Both the position numbers and the translations under genes were made by a program. A stretch of DNA of 64,000 nucleotides, from NCBI RefSeq assembly GCF_007556815.1, contig NZ_CP041743.1, positions 1,488,001-1,552,000 on the forward strand, written 5' to 3'. This document shows positions 29,895-38,570 of this stretch, one piece after another. Position 1 is the stretch's first letter, and each line of letters starts with the position of its first letter. Under the pieces are notes generated by a model. That model saw only the letters and a program-made list of their open reading frames with translations. It searched no databases and was not told the DNA's origin. This stretch comes from Paraburkholderia megapolitana. GTDB taxonomy: Bacteria; Pseudomonadota; Gammaproteobacteria; Burkholderiales; Burkholderiaceae.

Positions 29895-30671
29895 CTAGTG
29901 AGCCGGCTTGAAGCCGTACTTGCCGAGCACCGCCTGGCCCTCCGGCGACAGCACGAACGCAATGAACGCCTGCGCGTCCGTCGCGTGCTTGCTGCCTTCC
30001 ACTTGCGCGATCGGGTAAGTGATCGGCGTCTGCGTCGGCACCGTCAACGCGACTTTCACGCGATCGGGCATGACGGCCGCATCGGTGCCGAACACGAAGC
30101 CCGCATCGACTTCGCCGCGCGACACGTAGTCGAGGCTCTGCCGCACATTGGCCGCGAGCACACCCTTCGCACTGACTGCATCCCACGCGCCCGCCGCTTT
30201 CAGCGCGCCTTCCGTATACCGGCCGACCGGTACCGACGCCGGGTCGCCATAGGCGACGCGTTTCACGCGTGCCGCGGTCAGTTCGTTAAGCGAAGCGGGC
30301 GCGAAACGGCTATCCGACGGCACGATCAGGACCAGTGAATTGGCCGCGAAATCCTTGCGCGTGGCGGGCAAGATGACTTTTTCGGCGGCGGCCTTGTCCA
30401 TCGCCTTTTGATCGGCGGAGGCGAAGACATCGGCGGGTGCGCCTTTGGCGATCTGCTGCATCAGTACGTCGGATGCACCGAAATTCAGCAGTACCTTCGT
30501 ACCGGGATGCTGTTGCTCGAACGCATCGCTCACCGCCTTGAACGCATTGGTGAGGCTGGCCGCTGCGGACACGACGAGATCGTCGGCACGCGCGTTGGCG
30601 CTGATAAAGAGCGATACGGCGCTGACGGCGAGGAGCGCATGCTGCAGAAGACGACGGCGGGACAGGGACAT
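29895..30671 (-). CDS. modA: Molybdate-binding periplasmic protein
   Basis: A 258-residue substrate-binding protein for molybdate/tungstate. An Arg-rich signal peptide (MSLSRRRLLQHALLAVSAVSLFISANARA) with a possible twin-arginine character is followed by DDLVVSAAASLTNAFKAVSDAFEQQHPG, the typical ModA start with the oxyanion-binding Ser residues. Further family segments are NFGASDVLMQQIAKGAPADVFASAD and VSRGEVDAGFVFGTDA. It is the first gene of modABC. No good ribosome binding site precedes the chosen ATG, so the exact start is uncertain, but the signal peptide fits. Confidence 0.93.
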   Translation of the reverse strand: MSLSRRRLLQHALLAVSAVSLFISANARADDLVVSAAASLTNAFKAVSDAFEQQHPGTKVLLNFGASDVLMQQIAKGAPADVFASADQKAMDKAAAEKVILPATRKDFAANSLVLIVPSDSRFAPASLNELTAARVKRVAYGDPASVPVGRYTEGALKAAGAWDAVSAKGVLAANVRQSLDYVSRGEVDAGFVFGTDAAVMPDRVKVALTVPTQTPITYPIAQVEGSKHATDAQAFIAFVLSPEGQAVLGKYGFKPAH

Positions 30672-30798
30672 GATGCGAAGGCCGGGCGGACCGGTCGGTG
30701 GGTGGAAAGCGCCATCGTAATATAGCGGGCGATACAACGGTCGCTCCGATCCATCGATGATCGGCATAGCGGCACCCGCATGAAGCGGGGGCGGGTGT

Positions 30799-31500
30799 TC
30801 AGGCTTGCGTGGGAGCGAGCGGCGACAGGCCGTTGCGGGTCTGCGAGATTGGTGTGCCGGCCGGCAGGCTGTCATGGCCGGCCTTCCAGCGGGCGCGGAC
30901 GAACGGCCGGTCGTGGCCGGACACCTTCAGCGCGAGATGCGTGACCCAGCGGTGGGTCGGCAGGCGGACGTCGTGCAGCGCGAACGTGAGAATGGCGAGG
31001 CTCAACGCGACCGCTGCCGCCGACAGCCTGCCTGGCGCCGCATGCCAGGACCCGCGGATGAACACCAGCGCGGTCAACGCCCCGACGAGGCAACCGGTAA
31101 TCGCTTCAGAAGGCGAGTGCGCATCGAGTACCACACGCGACAGTGCGACTGCGACGCCCGCAGCGAGACCGAGCACCACGCCGATCACCCGTACGGCTGG
31201 CCGCGTAGGCAACAGCATCAGGAATAGCGCGACTGGATAGACGGCTGTCGACAGCATCGCGTGGCCGCTCAGGCCGGTGAAGTCCCAGACGCGTACGCCC
31301 ACGCCCCAGCCGAGGAACGCCAGCTTCGTGCCCGTCACGAGGACGACGGCGACGCCAAGCAGCAGCAGCCAGCCGGCCGCCATCCGCCATGTATAGCCGA
31401 CGGCGAGCCAGAGCGCGATGGCGATCGCGAGCGGCAGAGTCAGACCGGCACCGCCGAGACTGGTGATCGAATACCACAGATGGGTGGGCAAATCAGGCAT
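30799..31500 (-). CDS. PAP2-family membrane phosphatase
   Basis: A 233-residue integral membrane protein of the phosphatidic acid phosphatase type 2 superfamily. About six hydrophobic segments are present. The core motifs are SGHAMLSTAVYP (motif 2, near residue 78) and SRVVLDAHSPSEAITG (motif 3, near 121), in which Glu takes the place of the usual final Asp. Motif 1 (KxxxxxxRP) is not obvious, so it may be a divergent member. It is transcribed leftwards towards modA. Candidate substrates are undecaprenyl pyrophosphate or phosphatidic acid. Confidence 0.78.
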   Translation of the reverse strand: MPDLPTHLWYSITSLGGAGLTLPLAIAIALWLAVGYTWRMAAGWLLLLGVAVVLVTGTKLAFLGWGVGVRVWDFTGLSGHAMLSTAVYPVALFLMLLPTRPAVRVIGVVLGLAAGVAVALSRVVLDAHSPSEAITGCLVGALTALVFIRGSWHAAPGRLSAAAVALSLAILTFALHDVRLPTHRWVTHLALKVSGHDRPFVRARWKAGHDSLPAGTPISQTRNGLSPLAPTQA

Positions 31501-31723
31501 GGGAGCGATGCGACACAGGCCGCGTAGAATCGGGTCGAAGGATCCGGATACAGGATTAACGCGCGAGCCGCATAGTCAGGCAGACAACACGTCGAACATC
31601 TTTTCTGCCTGCCAGTATAAACGGGGCTGCTGGTTCGGCGGGGCGGCCAACTGTGTGCCGCCACGCGAAACAGAGCATAAACCGCCATTTTCAGGATGCC
31701 AGCATCGCGGCGAAATTGATGTT

Positions 31724-31740
31724 ATTGTGCATTGCACAAT
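31724..31740. promoter_or_regulatory. Palindrome upstream of the PHB-depolymerase-type esterase
   Basis: Perfect 7 bp arms ATTGTGC (31724-31730) and GCACAAT (31734-31740) around ATT, 57 bp before the esterase start. The core fits TGC-N3-GCA, the kind of site reported for the polyhydroxyalkanoate regulator PhaR in some proteobacteria. That link is inference from the neighbouring gene; the palindrome itself is seen. Confidence 0.5.
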
Positions 31741-31797
31741 GGCGTCGATTACCCGGCGCGAACCTATGGGTATCGGCCCTTTTTTGCGAGGCCCCCG

Positions 31798-32970
31798 ATG
31801 GCAAAGAATCTGACGAAACTCTGGCTGGGCGGGCTGAAGCGGCTACTGGCGGTGCAGACCGAGTATGTCGAGTCCGCCTCGAAGAAGCGCAAACCGCTGC
31901 GGCAAGCCCGGCCCAAACCGGTCGCCCGGCCGGCGGTGAAGGCACGAGCCGCGGAAACGCGCGAGAAACCGGCGGCCACGGCGCGTGAGTCGCGGGTTCG
32001 TCCGCGGGCAGCCGCGTGGGCGGGCGGCGCATGGACGCGCTCGTTCCATTCGGCGCCGGCCGCTGCCGGCCGCCTCGTCAACCACCTTCACTACGGCCTG
32101 TACATTCCAGCCGGCCGGGCGCTTGCGCCGATGCCGCTCGTCGTGATGCTGCACGGCTGCCAGCAATCAATCGATGAATTTGCCGAAGGCACGCGCATGA
32201 ACCTGCTGGCCGACCGGTTCGGCTTTGCCGTCGTCTATCCCGAACAGTCGAAACACGTGCATGCGCATCGCTGCTGGCACTGGTACGACACCAGCGATCA
32301 CGCAGGCGGCGCGGAAATCCGCGCGGTTGCTTCACTGGTGGACGAACTCGTTGCCGAACATGGATTCGACGGCGAACGGGTTTATGTGGCCGGCATCTCC
32401 GCGGGCGCGGGGCTCGCGTCGTTGCTCGCAATCCATTACCCGTGGCGTTTCGCAGCCGTGGCGCTGCATTCCGGTCCGGCGCTCGGCGAGGCGCATTCCG
32501 GCATCGCCGGTATGGATGTCATGCGGCGCGGCACACGCCAGGACCCGGTCGAACTGATCGACCAGGCAGTCGACGTCGCGGCCTATCCGGGCATGCCTGC
32601 AATCATCGTGCATGGCGACGCCGACCAGGTGGTCGCGCCGGTCAATGCGGATCAGCTGGCGCTGCAGTTTGCGCGGCTGAACGGCTTCGTGGGTGCGGAC
32701 GGCGCGTGGAAAACCGGCGAGATTCGCGAGGATCGCAAAGCCAGCGTCGTGACACGCGATTACGTGCGCGGCGGCCGCCGCGTGATCCGCCTGTGCCACG
32801 TGGCCGGGCTGTCCCACGCGTGGAGCGGCGGCGACGACGCGGTACCGTTCCATTCATCGAAAGGACCCGATGTGAGCGCGCTGCTGTGGGAATTCTTCAA
32901 GCACCAGCGGCGCTCGGGCGTCCCGGCCGAGCTGGACGCCGCGGCGGCCAGCGTGCCGGCGGGACGCTAA
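31798..32970 (+). CDS. PHB-depolymerase-family esterase
   Basis: A 390-residue alpha/beta hydrolase of the LpqC/poly(3-hydroxybutyrate) depolymerase family. Residues 1-95 are basic, Lys/Arg/Ala-rich and lack a signal peptide, so the enzyme is probably intracellular. The hydrolase domain then shows PLVVMLHGCQQSIDEFAEGTRMN near 112 (oxyanion hole), nucleophile Ser near 201 in GISAGAG, Asp near 272 in HGDADQVVAP and His near 338 in GLSHAWSGGD. The exact substrate (PHB, short oligomers or aryl esters) is not settled. The ATG at 31798 is favoured over one at 31732 because the palindrome lies between them. Confidence 0.85.
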   Translation: MAKNLTKLWLGGLKRLLAVQTEYVESASKKRKPLRQARPKPVARPAVKARAAETREKPAATARESRVRPRAAAWAGGAWTRSFHSAPAAAGRLVNHLHYGLYIPAGRALAPMPLVVMLHGCQQSIDEFAEGTRMNLLADRFGFAVVYPEQSKHVHAHRCWHWYDTSDHAGGAEIRAVASLVDELVAEHGFDGERVYVAGISAGAGLASLLAIHYPWRFAAVALHSGPALGEAHSGIAGMDVMRRGTRQDPVELIDQAVDVAAYPGMPAIIVHGDADQVVAPVNADQLALQFARLNGFVGADGAWKTGEIREDRKASVVTRDYVRGGRRVIRLCHVAGLSHAWSGGDDAVPFHSSKGPDVSALLWEFFKHQRRSGVPAELDAAAASVPAGR

Positions 32971-33013
32971 AAGCGTTGATAGAGGTCGCACTCGAAGCAG
33001 GGGCTAGCCAAAT

Positions 33014-33063
33014 ACTAGGGTTTCCCCTATAATCAGGGTTATTAACTAGGTAATAACCCTAGT
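33014..33063 (+). promoter_or_regulatory. Nested inverted repeats and -10 box before the DUF3563 gene
   Basis: A perfect TATAAT (33028-33033) lies 50 bp before the ATG. It is overlapped by TAGGG-N4-CCCTA (33016-33029). Just downstream, 10 bp perfect arms AGGGTTATTA (33035-33044) and TAATAACCCT (33051-33060) surround ACTAGG. ACTAGG also opens ACTAGGGTT at 33014, whose inverse AACCCTAGT ends at 33063. No good -35 is seen, so an activator may be needed. Confidence 0.6.
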
Positions 33064-33082
33064 CATTCCCTGAGGTTTGATC

Positions 33083-33259
33083 ATGTACCTGCTGAGCCGC
33101 CTGTTTCTGTTCCTGACGAAGTCGTCCGATGTGGCCGCTAAAGAGCGCCAGGATGCCTACCTGTCCGAAGCCACTGATCTCTACGATCTGGAATTCCGCA
33201 TGCGCAAGCTTGACCGTGAAGCGTCGAGCCGTCATCCGTCGTGGATGAACCAGTTCTAA
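33083..33259 (+). CDS. DUF3563 small protein
   Basis: A 58-residue protein of the DUF3563 family, found mainly in Burkholderiales. It starts MYLLSRLFLFLTKSSDV and continues KERQDAYLSEATDLYDLEFRMRKLDREASSR, the conserved family core, then HPSWMNQF. The short hydrophobic N-terminus (residues 2-12) could form an amphipathic helix. Function is unknown. GAGG is 7 bp before the ATG. The dense inverted repeats upstream suggest it is tightly regulated. Confidence 0.85.
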   Translation: MYLLSRLFLFLTKSSDVAAKERQDAYLSEATDLYDLEFRMRKLDREASSRHPSWMNQF

Positions 33260-33278
33260 GCTATTGGCTGCAATACGA

Positions 33279-34763
33279 TCACTTGCCGAAACGCGCGAGC
33301 GTGCGTTGTCGCGCATCGGCGTGATCGATAATCGGTTGTGGATAGTGCTTTCCGAGCACCACATGCCACTCCGCTAGCTGTCCCGCATCAGCCTGCCACG
33401 GCGCGTGTATCCGCTTTGGCGGTACGTGCTCGAGTTGCGGCAGGTAGCGCTTGATAAAGCGGCCCTGCGGATCGAATTTCTCCGACTGTGTGACCGGGTT
33501 GAAAATCCGGAACCATGGCTGCGCGTCGCAACCTGTCGATGCCGCCCATTGCCATCCGCCATTGTTCGCCGCGAAGTCGAAATCGTTCAGCCGTTCGGCG
33601 AAATAGCGCTCCCCGCGCCGCCAGTCGATACCTAGATCCTTCACCAGAAAACTCGCTGTCACCATCCGTAGACGGTTATGCATGTAGCCCGTCTGATTGA
33701 GCTGCAGCATCGCCGCGTCGATCAAAGGATAGCCCGTGCGGCCCTCGCACCACGCTGCAAAGGCCGCGTCTGCTGCGGGGCCGTGTTCCCAGCGGAGCGC
33801 AGCGTATTCCTCCTTGAACGACGCGCCGGCCGCGAGCCGCGGATGGTACGCGAGCACCATGAAGTAAAACTCCCGCCAGATAAGCTCCGACAGCCACGTT
33901 GCGGCACCCGCACCGTCTGGTTGTAGCGACCGCTCGTACGCAAGCCGCGCCAGGGTGCGGATCGACACTGTGCCGAAGCGCAGATGGACGGACAGATAGC
34001 TCGGGCCCTTCGCCGCCGGGAAATCGCGCCATTCCGCGTAACTGTCGATGCGCGTCACGAAATCGTCGAGGAGCCGTTGGGCGCCGCTCATGCCGGCGGG
34101 CAACTTCAGATCGGCGAAATTGCTGGGTGTGAAACCTAGTTGTGCAAGCGTCGGTAGACCGTGATCAAGATGCGGCGGCGGCGCGCCGAGACGATCGGCG
34201 TATGCGTCGACTGGATACGGTTTCAGGTCGAACGCGCTGAGGTTCTTGAGCCACGCATTCTTGTACGGCGTGAAGACCGAGAAGGGCTTCTGCTGGCCTG
34301 TCAGAACCTCGTCGCGCTCGAAAATAACCTGATCCTTGAACGTGACCAGTTCGCGCTGTGCGTCGGCGAGCGACTCGCGTACGGCTTCATCGCGTTCGAT
34401 CGCGGCAGGCTCGTAGTCGTGATTGGCAAAGACCGCATTGACGGCGAGTTGTTCTGCGAGCGCCGGCACGACTGCCCGCGGATCGCCGTGCAAAACGATC
34501 AGACCACCACCGTATCCTCGCAGTGAGCTGTCCAGTTCCGCAAGCGATGCCAGGATGAATTCGACACGACGGTCCTCGCGCGTGTTGCGCGATGCCTCGA
34601 TGAGCGGCTGCAGGATCGTCGTATCGAACACGAACACGCACCAGACCCGACGACAATGCTTGAGCGCGTAGTAAAGCGCGGCGTGATCGCTGCTGCGCAG
34701 ATCGCGGCGAAACCAGGCAAGGCCGGTATCGAAGTCAGTCTGTAGATGTTGGGTGCGAGTCAT
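33279..34763 (-). CDS. phrB: Deoxyribodipyrimidine photolyase
   Basis: A 494-residue flavoprotein that repairs UV-induced cyclobutane pyrimidine dimers using blue light. The N-terminal Rossmann-like antenna domain begins with LAWFRRDLRSSDHAALYYAL (near residue 15). The C-terminal FAD domain contains SYLSVHLRFGTVSIRTL, WLSELIWREFYFMVLAYHP, GRTGYPLIDAAMLQLNQTGYMHNRLRMVTASFLVKDLGIDWRRGERYF and NNGGWQWAASTGCDAQPWFRIFNP, which include the Trp electron-transfer and FAD-binding residues of class I CPD photolyases. The open frame extends upstream, but MTRTQHLQ is the natural start. Confidence 0.95.
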   Translation of the reverse strand: MTRTQHLQTDFDTGLAWFRRDLRSSDHAALYYALKHCRRVWCVFVFDTTILQPLIEASRNTREDRRVEFILASLAELDSSLRGYGGGLIVLHGDPRAVVPALAEQLAVNAVFANHDYEPAAIERDEAVRESLADAQRELVTFKDQVIFERDEVLTGQQKPFSVFTPYKNAWLKNLSAFDLKPYPVDAYADRLGAPPPHLDHGLPTLAQLGFTPSNFADLKLPAGMSGAQRLLDDFVTRIDSYAEWRDFPAAKGPSYLSVHLRFGTVSIRTLARLAYERSLQPDGAGAATWLSELIWREFYFMVLAYHPRLAAGASFKEEYAALRWEHGPAADAAFAAWCEGRTGYPLIDAAMLQLNQTGYMHNRLRMVTASFLVKDLGIDWRRGERYFAERLNDFDFAANNGGWQWAASTGCDAQPWFRIFNPVTQSEKFDPQGRFIKRYLPQLEHVPPKRIHAPWQADAGQLAEWHVVLGKHYPQPIIDHADARQRTLARFGK

Positions 34764-34857
34764 GTGTGCGGATGGACGTAGAAGACACGCCCATCCGGTC
34801 GCGGCAGGCGGCAGTCGATGCCGCCGAAGATAACACCGCCCGCCGCCGGTCGCCGCT

Positions 34858-35277
34858 TCAGACGATCCGCACGCGTACGTCGACGTTGTTGCGCGTGGCG
34901 TTCGAGTACGGGCACACCGTGTGCGCGGTATCGACCAGTTCGCGCGCGGCAGCTTCGTCGAGACCCGGCAGCGATACCCGCAGTTCGACATCCAGCGCAA
35001 AACCGCCCTTATCGTTCGGACCGACGCCGACATCCGCGGTGACGGTCGTGTCGGCCGGCAGCGCTTGCTTATGCTGACCCGCGACGAACTTCATCGCGCT
35101 CAGGAAGCATGCCGAATAGCCGGCGGCGAACAGTTGCTCGGGGTTCGTGCCCGCTGCGCCGTTACCGCCGAGTTCGCGCGGGGCGGCCAGTTGTACGTCG
35201 AGTGCCTTGTCGGAAGAAACCGCCCGGCCGTCGCGGCCGCCGGTGCTGGTGGCGGTTGCCTTGTAGAGTACGCTCAT
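34858..35277 (-). CDS. ohr: Organic hydroperoxide resistance protein Ohr
   Basis: A 139-residue thiol peroxidase of the Ohr/OsmC family that reduces organic and fatty acid hydroperoxides. The two redox Cys are in AAGYSACFLSAMKF (near 57) and VDTAHTVCPYSNATRNN (near 122), and GGRDGRAVSSD is typical of the Ohr N-terminus. It is downstream of the MarR-family regulator gene on the same strand, with a perfect 9 bp palindrome in between, matching the standard ohrR-ohr arrangement. Confidence 0.95.
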   Translation of the reverse strand: MSVLYKATATSTGGRDGRAVSSDKALDVQLAAPRELGGNGAAGTNPEQLFAAGYSACFLSAMKFVAGQHKQALPADTTVTADVGVGPNDKGGFALDVELRVSLPGLDEAAARELVDTAHTVCPYSNATRNNVDVRVRIV

Positions 35278-35374
35278 GGTTGCTGCTCCTGTTTCGTGGC
35301 GTGGATGAGTGCTGCGATAACCGGCGGTTGCCACTGTCGCGTCGGGCATCGAAAATGTGTGCAACGAGTGAATA

Positions 35375-35395
35375 GTACACTAATTGTTAGTGTAC
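35375..35395 (-). promoter_or_regulatory. Operator-like palindrome upstream of ohr
   Basis: Perfect 9 bp arms GTACACTAA (35375-35383) and TTAGTGTAC (35387-35395) around TTG, about 98 bp before the ohr ATG and after the ohrR stop. Position and symmetry fit an OhrR operator, although the sequence differs from the classical TACAATT-N-AATTGTA box. Confidence 0.65.
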
Positions 35396-35440
35396 AAACT
35401 AAATTCTGTGGCATGTTCGCAATGTGGAATCTGCGCTGGG

Positions 35441-35893
35441 TTACTTGTCGAGATACTCGTGCAATGTGCCGCGCAGTGCGGTCAGGTCGTCGCGCAGGCG
35501 CATCAGGAAGTCGGGTGTGCGCTGGGCCGCGCAGAATAGTTCTGCGGGCACCTCGCGCGCCGAGCGCTTGAGCGTCGTGCCGGAACGGGTGAGCCGGATA
35601 TAGACGAGGCGCTCGTCCTCGGTGCCGCGCATGCGTTCGATATAACCTTGAGCCTCGAGGCGCTTCAATAGCGGCGTTACCGTGGCCGAATCGAGATTCA
35701 ACCGGCCAGCGATGTCTTTCACCGTCAGGTCATCGCTTTCCCACAGCACCAGCATCGCCAGATATTGCGGATAGGTGAGCCCGAGCTTGTCGAGTAGCGG
35801 CTTATACACCTTCGTCATCGCAAGCGACGTCGAATAAAGCGCGAAGCAGAGTTGCTCGTCGAGCGTGAATGGCAGGGTGGGGCGCTGGGTCAT
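35441..35893 (-). CDS. ohrR: MarR-family peroxide-sensing repressor OhrR
   Basis: A 150-residue MarR-family repressor that releases ohr when its reactive Cys is oxidised by organic hydroperoxide. The sensing Cys is in [16 protein letters not shown] (near residue 16); a second Cys (AELFCAAQR, near 120) suggests the two-Cys type seen in Xanthomonas OhrR. The winged HTH spans [41 protein letters not shown]. It lies upstream of ohr on the same strand. The longer open frame upstream has no conserved sequence. Confidence 0.93.
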   Translation of the reverse strand: MTQRPTLPFTLDEQLCFALYSTSLAMTKVYKPLLDKLGLTYPQYLAMLVLWESDDLTVKDIAGRLNLDSATVTPLLKRLEAQGYIERMRGTEDERLVYIRLTRSGTTLKRSAREVPAELFCAAQRTPDFLMRLRDDLTALRGTLHEYLDK

Positions 35894-35913
35894 GATGGGT
35901 CTCGTCGGTGGAA

Positions 35914-35936
35914 AGCGTACAAATGAATTGCACGCT
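35914..35936 (-). promoter_or_regulatory. OhrR-box-like site upstream of ohrR
   Basis: Arms AGCGTACAA (35914-35922) and TTGCACGCT (35928-35936) pair with one mismatch. The centre TACAAATGAATTGCA differs from the published OhrR box TACAATT-N-AATTGTA at two positions. It lies 21 bp before the ohrR ATG, suited to autorepression. Confidence 0.6.
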
Positions 35937-35996
35937 AACCATTGTGCCGTAACTTCGCGAGGGCGACGAGCGTGCCGGGCGCCGGCACGTAGTGGA

Positions 35997-36779
35997 TCAG
36001 GCCGATGGTGCCGAAGGGAGGTCGGGCGCGTCCGGAGCCGGGACGCTGAAGCAACCACGATACGTCGCGTAGACCGAGCAATAGATCATCGCCGTGAAGA
36101 TCGTCGACACCGTCGTCACGACCGCGAACGTTAGAGATTCGTCTGTGCCGAGCTGCTGGACCAGGATTGCCAGGATAGTCACGACTGCGAGCAACAGCAC
36201 GATCCACAGCACGCCATACACGATGAATGCGCTGCGATTGCGCCAGCAACTGACGAAGCTGGCGAAAAATGCCTTCGCGACAGGCATGTCGTGCCATGCG
36301 CAAAGAATCGGCGCGAACCAGAACAGCATCGCGACCGGTATGGAGAACGCGAAGAATGTCAGCATGCCTTTCACGGGCACGTCTTCGGCGCTCGCGATCT
36401 GTTGGGCCAGCATGCCGCTGTCGACGAACGTTGCAACGGTCGCCACCGCCGTCATCGCAGCAATGAATAGCGCACCGAGTAAGAGCAGGCGTTTCGCGGC
36501 CGCGTTGCCATACGAACGAAAGCCGTCGACGAGAATAGTCGGAAACACCGGTTTGCCAGCGATCGTATCGCGGCAGCCTGCCATGAAACCCACTGAAACA
36601 CCCGGAATGAGGATCAGAAACACCAGGCCGCCAACATACGGGACGCGCGCAATCAGCGTCATCACCAGCGTGTAGGCAAAACATAGCGTGAGAAAAGCGA
36701 GCGGATTTTTGCGAAACAGCCAGATGCCCTGGCGGAACCACACATAGCCGGTTTTCGCCGGGACTTCGATCAGTTGCAT
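35997..36779 (-). CDS. BPSS1780-family membrane protein
   Basis: A 260-residue polytopic inner-membrane protein of a family named after Burkholderia pseudomallei BPSS1780, function unknown. It begins [34 protein letters not shown], the conserved N-terminus, and has about six hydrophobic segments (near 27-45, 49-68, 95-117, 145-166, 188-213 and 221-242). Its start overlaps the last 10 bp of thrB, so the two are co-transcribed; a functional link with threonine synthesis is not implied. Confidence 0.85.
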   Translation of the reverse strand: MQLIEVPAKTGYVWFRQGIWLFRKNPLAFLTLCFAYTLVMTLIARVPYVGGLVFLILIPGVSVGFMAGCRDTIAGKPVFPTILVDGFRSYGNAAAKRLLLLGALFIAAMTAVATVATFVDSGMLAQQIASAEDVPVKGMLTFFAFSIPVAMLFWFAPILCAWHDMPVAKAFFASFVSCWRNRSAFIVYGVLWIVLLLAVVTILAILVQQLGTDESLTFAVVTTVSTIFTAMIYCSVYATYRGCFSVPAPDAPDLPSAPSA

Positions 36780-37765
36780 GAGGTATGAATGCCAGGAAGT
36801 ACAGCGCCGGACAGGCGCTCGCGCAGAATGCGTTCGAAATGGCCTGGGTCGTGCGGTTTCAGCAGTTCAGCCGCACGCGGCAGATGGAAATCATACAGGC
36901 GCGAAACCCAGAAGCGGTACGCGCCGGCCCGTAGCATATCGCCCCAGTGCCGGATTTCCGCCGCGGTGAACGGGCGCACGGTTTGATAGGCGCGCAGCAG
37001 CGCGTCGGTGCGGGCCGCGTCGAACCGGCCCGTGGCCAGATCGACGCACCAGTCGTTGACCGTAACTGCGACGTCGAACAGCCACTTGTCGGTGCCGGCG
37101 AAATAAAAGTCGAAGAAGCCGCCGAGCCGGACTTCATGGCCGGTGTCAGGCGCTGCGTGCGCGAACAACACGTTGTCGCGGAACAGATCGCAATGGCACG
37201 GCCCCGCGGGCAGTGCCGCGTAATCGTCGGAGGCGAAGAATGCCTGTTGATGCGCGAGTTCGGCGGTTAGCAGATCGCGCTGTGCGCCGGCCAGAAACGG
37301 CAGCACGGCGGGCACGGTTTCCTGCCACCACGGCAGGCTGCGCAGGTTCGGCTGATGCTGCGCAAAATCGCGACCCGCGAGATGCATGCGCGCAAGCATC
37401 TGGCCAACCTCGACGCAATGCTCGACGCCCGGCGCCAGCTCCGGGCTACCTTCGAGCTTGCTGACGATCGCGGCCGGCTTGCCGTGCAGTATGCCGAACA
37501 GCTTGCCGTCGTCGAGTGGAACCGGATCGGGGACCGGCACGCGATGTGCGGCCAGATGCCGCATCAGATCGAGATAGAACGGCAACTGCCCGGCCGTCAG
37601 CTTCTCGAAGATCGTGAGGACGTATTCGCCGCGCGTCGTGGTCAGAAAGAAGTTGCTGTTCTCGATGCCCGACGGAATGCCGCGAAACCCGACGACATCG
37701 CCGAGATCGTAGTGGCGCATCCATTGTGCGAGTTGCAGTTCGGTGACAGCAGTGAAGACAGCCAT
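36770..37765 (-). CDS. thrB: Homoserine kinase (ThrB2 type)
   Basis: Phosphorylates L-homoserine to O-phosphohomoserine in threonine biosynthesis. 331 residues, belonging to the aminoglycoside-phosphotransferase-like homoserine kinases rather than the GHMP type of E. coli. Seen: [20 protein letters not shown] at the N-terminus, [23 protein letters not shown] (nucleotide loop and Lys), catalytic [14 protein letters not shown] near 196 and metal-binding [19 protein letters not shown]. The chosen start is the ATG of MAVFTAV. Upstream on the same strand is a DUF2782-like gene; downstream a BPSS1780-type gene overlaps its end. Confidence 0.94.
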   Translation of the reverse strand: MAVFTAVTELQLAQWMRHYDLGDVVGFRGIPSGIENSNFFLTTTRGEYVLTIFEKLTAGQLPFYLDLMRHLAAHRVPVPDPVPLDDGKLFGILHGKPAAIVSKLEGSPELAPGVEHCVEVGQMLARMHLAGRDFAQHQPNLRSLPWWQETVPAVLPFLAGAQRDLLTAELAHQQAFFASDDYAALPAGPCHCDLFRDNVLFAHAAPDTGHEVRLGGFFDFYFAGTDKWLFDVAVTVNDWCVDLATGRFDAARTDALLRAYQTVRPFTAAEIRHWGDMLRAGAYRFWVSRLYDFHLPRAAELLKPHDPGHFERILRERLSGAVLPGIHTSCN

Positions 37766-37955
37766 GCGGGAAGCGTCGGATCGGGTTGGTCGGACTGGCT
37801 CGAGGCGGCCAGTGCGGCAGGCGGGTGAGACCGCCCGGGCAGGGAGCCACGGGCGAAATCGTGCGGTTTGGGTAGGTCCTGGTATTGCGGTACTGCGGCG
37901 ATGCTGTGGCGCGGCGTTGCCGTCCCGCGCGGACATCGTGTTACATCATGCGGGA

Positions 37956-38384
37956 TCAATAGTGCAGGTTGATCGACGGCAGGCGTGTGCTTGCGCGGCC
38001 GTTGTCGCGCACTGTAGGCGATGTGTCGGTCGGTGCGCTCATCTGGTAGCGCGTGCCGAAGTTCGAACGCACGTCGATTTCGACTGGTTTGCCTTTGTCG
38101 CGGTATTCGGTGATTTCGGTGCCGCTGCCACTGCGTTCGTAGAAGCTCGGCGTGCGCGGCACGTCGATGTCGACCTTCGAGCTGACTTCGGCTGCCGGAC
38201 GGTTGATCGCCTTCAGGTTCGGCAGGCCGGCGCGTTCGTTGGCGGATTGCGCTTCGTCGGCAGCGGCAGCTTGAGCGTTCGTGGCAGCCGTGGCGTCGTC
38301 GGTGGGCTGGGCGGCCAGTGCGACGCCGCCGAAGGCGAGCGTCGCTGCAACGGCTGCCGCGGCGACGGTAAGGAACGACTTCAT
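37956..38384 (-). CDS. DUF2782-like periplasmic protein
   Basis: A 142-residue protein with a clear Sec signal peptide (MKSFLTVAAAAVAATLAFGGVALAAQ, cleavage after Ala-Leu-Ala). A low-complexity Ala/Asp/Glu linker is followed by the C-terminal domain TEITEYRDKGKPVEIDVRSNFGTRYQMSAP, which resembles DUF2782, a family commonly encoded beside thrB and polA in proteobacteria. It lies about 190 bp upstream of thrB in the same direction, and polA is about 5 kb away. The function is unknown. The family name is from memory of the domain pattern and context. Confidence 0.75.
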   Translation of the reverse strand: MKSFLTVAAAAVAATLAFGGVALAAQPTDDATAATNAQAAAADEAQSANERAGLPNLKAINRPAAEVSSKVDIDVPRTPSFYERSGSGTEITEYRDKGKPVEIDVRSNFGTRYQMSAPTDTSPTVRDNGRASTRLPSINLHY

Positions 38385-38570
38385 GGCGATTCTCCGATTG
38401 GGTGCCCAGATTCTAGCAAATCCATGCTCCGGGCACGGATTACCAAGGGTTATTTTGCGCCGCTTTCGCGCAGGTTGCGCGGAACCAGCCCGCGCCCCGT
38501 CCGGTCTGCCGCGGGCATCCGCGGCGCGTGTTCCATGGTAATGTCGTCGCATCAACCGAGGCCAATGAAG

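Noticed and set aside
37743..38570. Long in-frame 5' extension of amn
   Set aside because: It overlaps the start of thrB and all of the DUF2782-like gene on the other strand, and AMP nucleosidase sequence begins only at about 38600.
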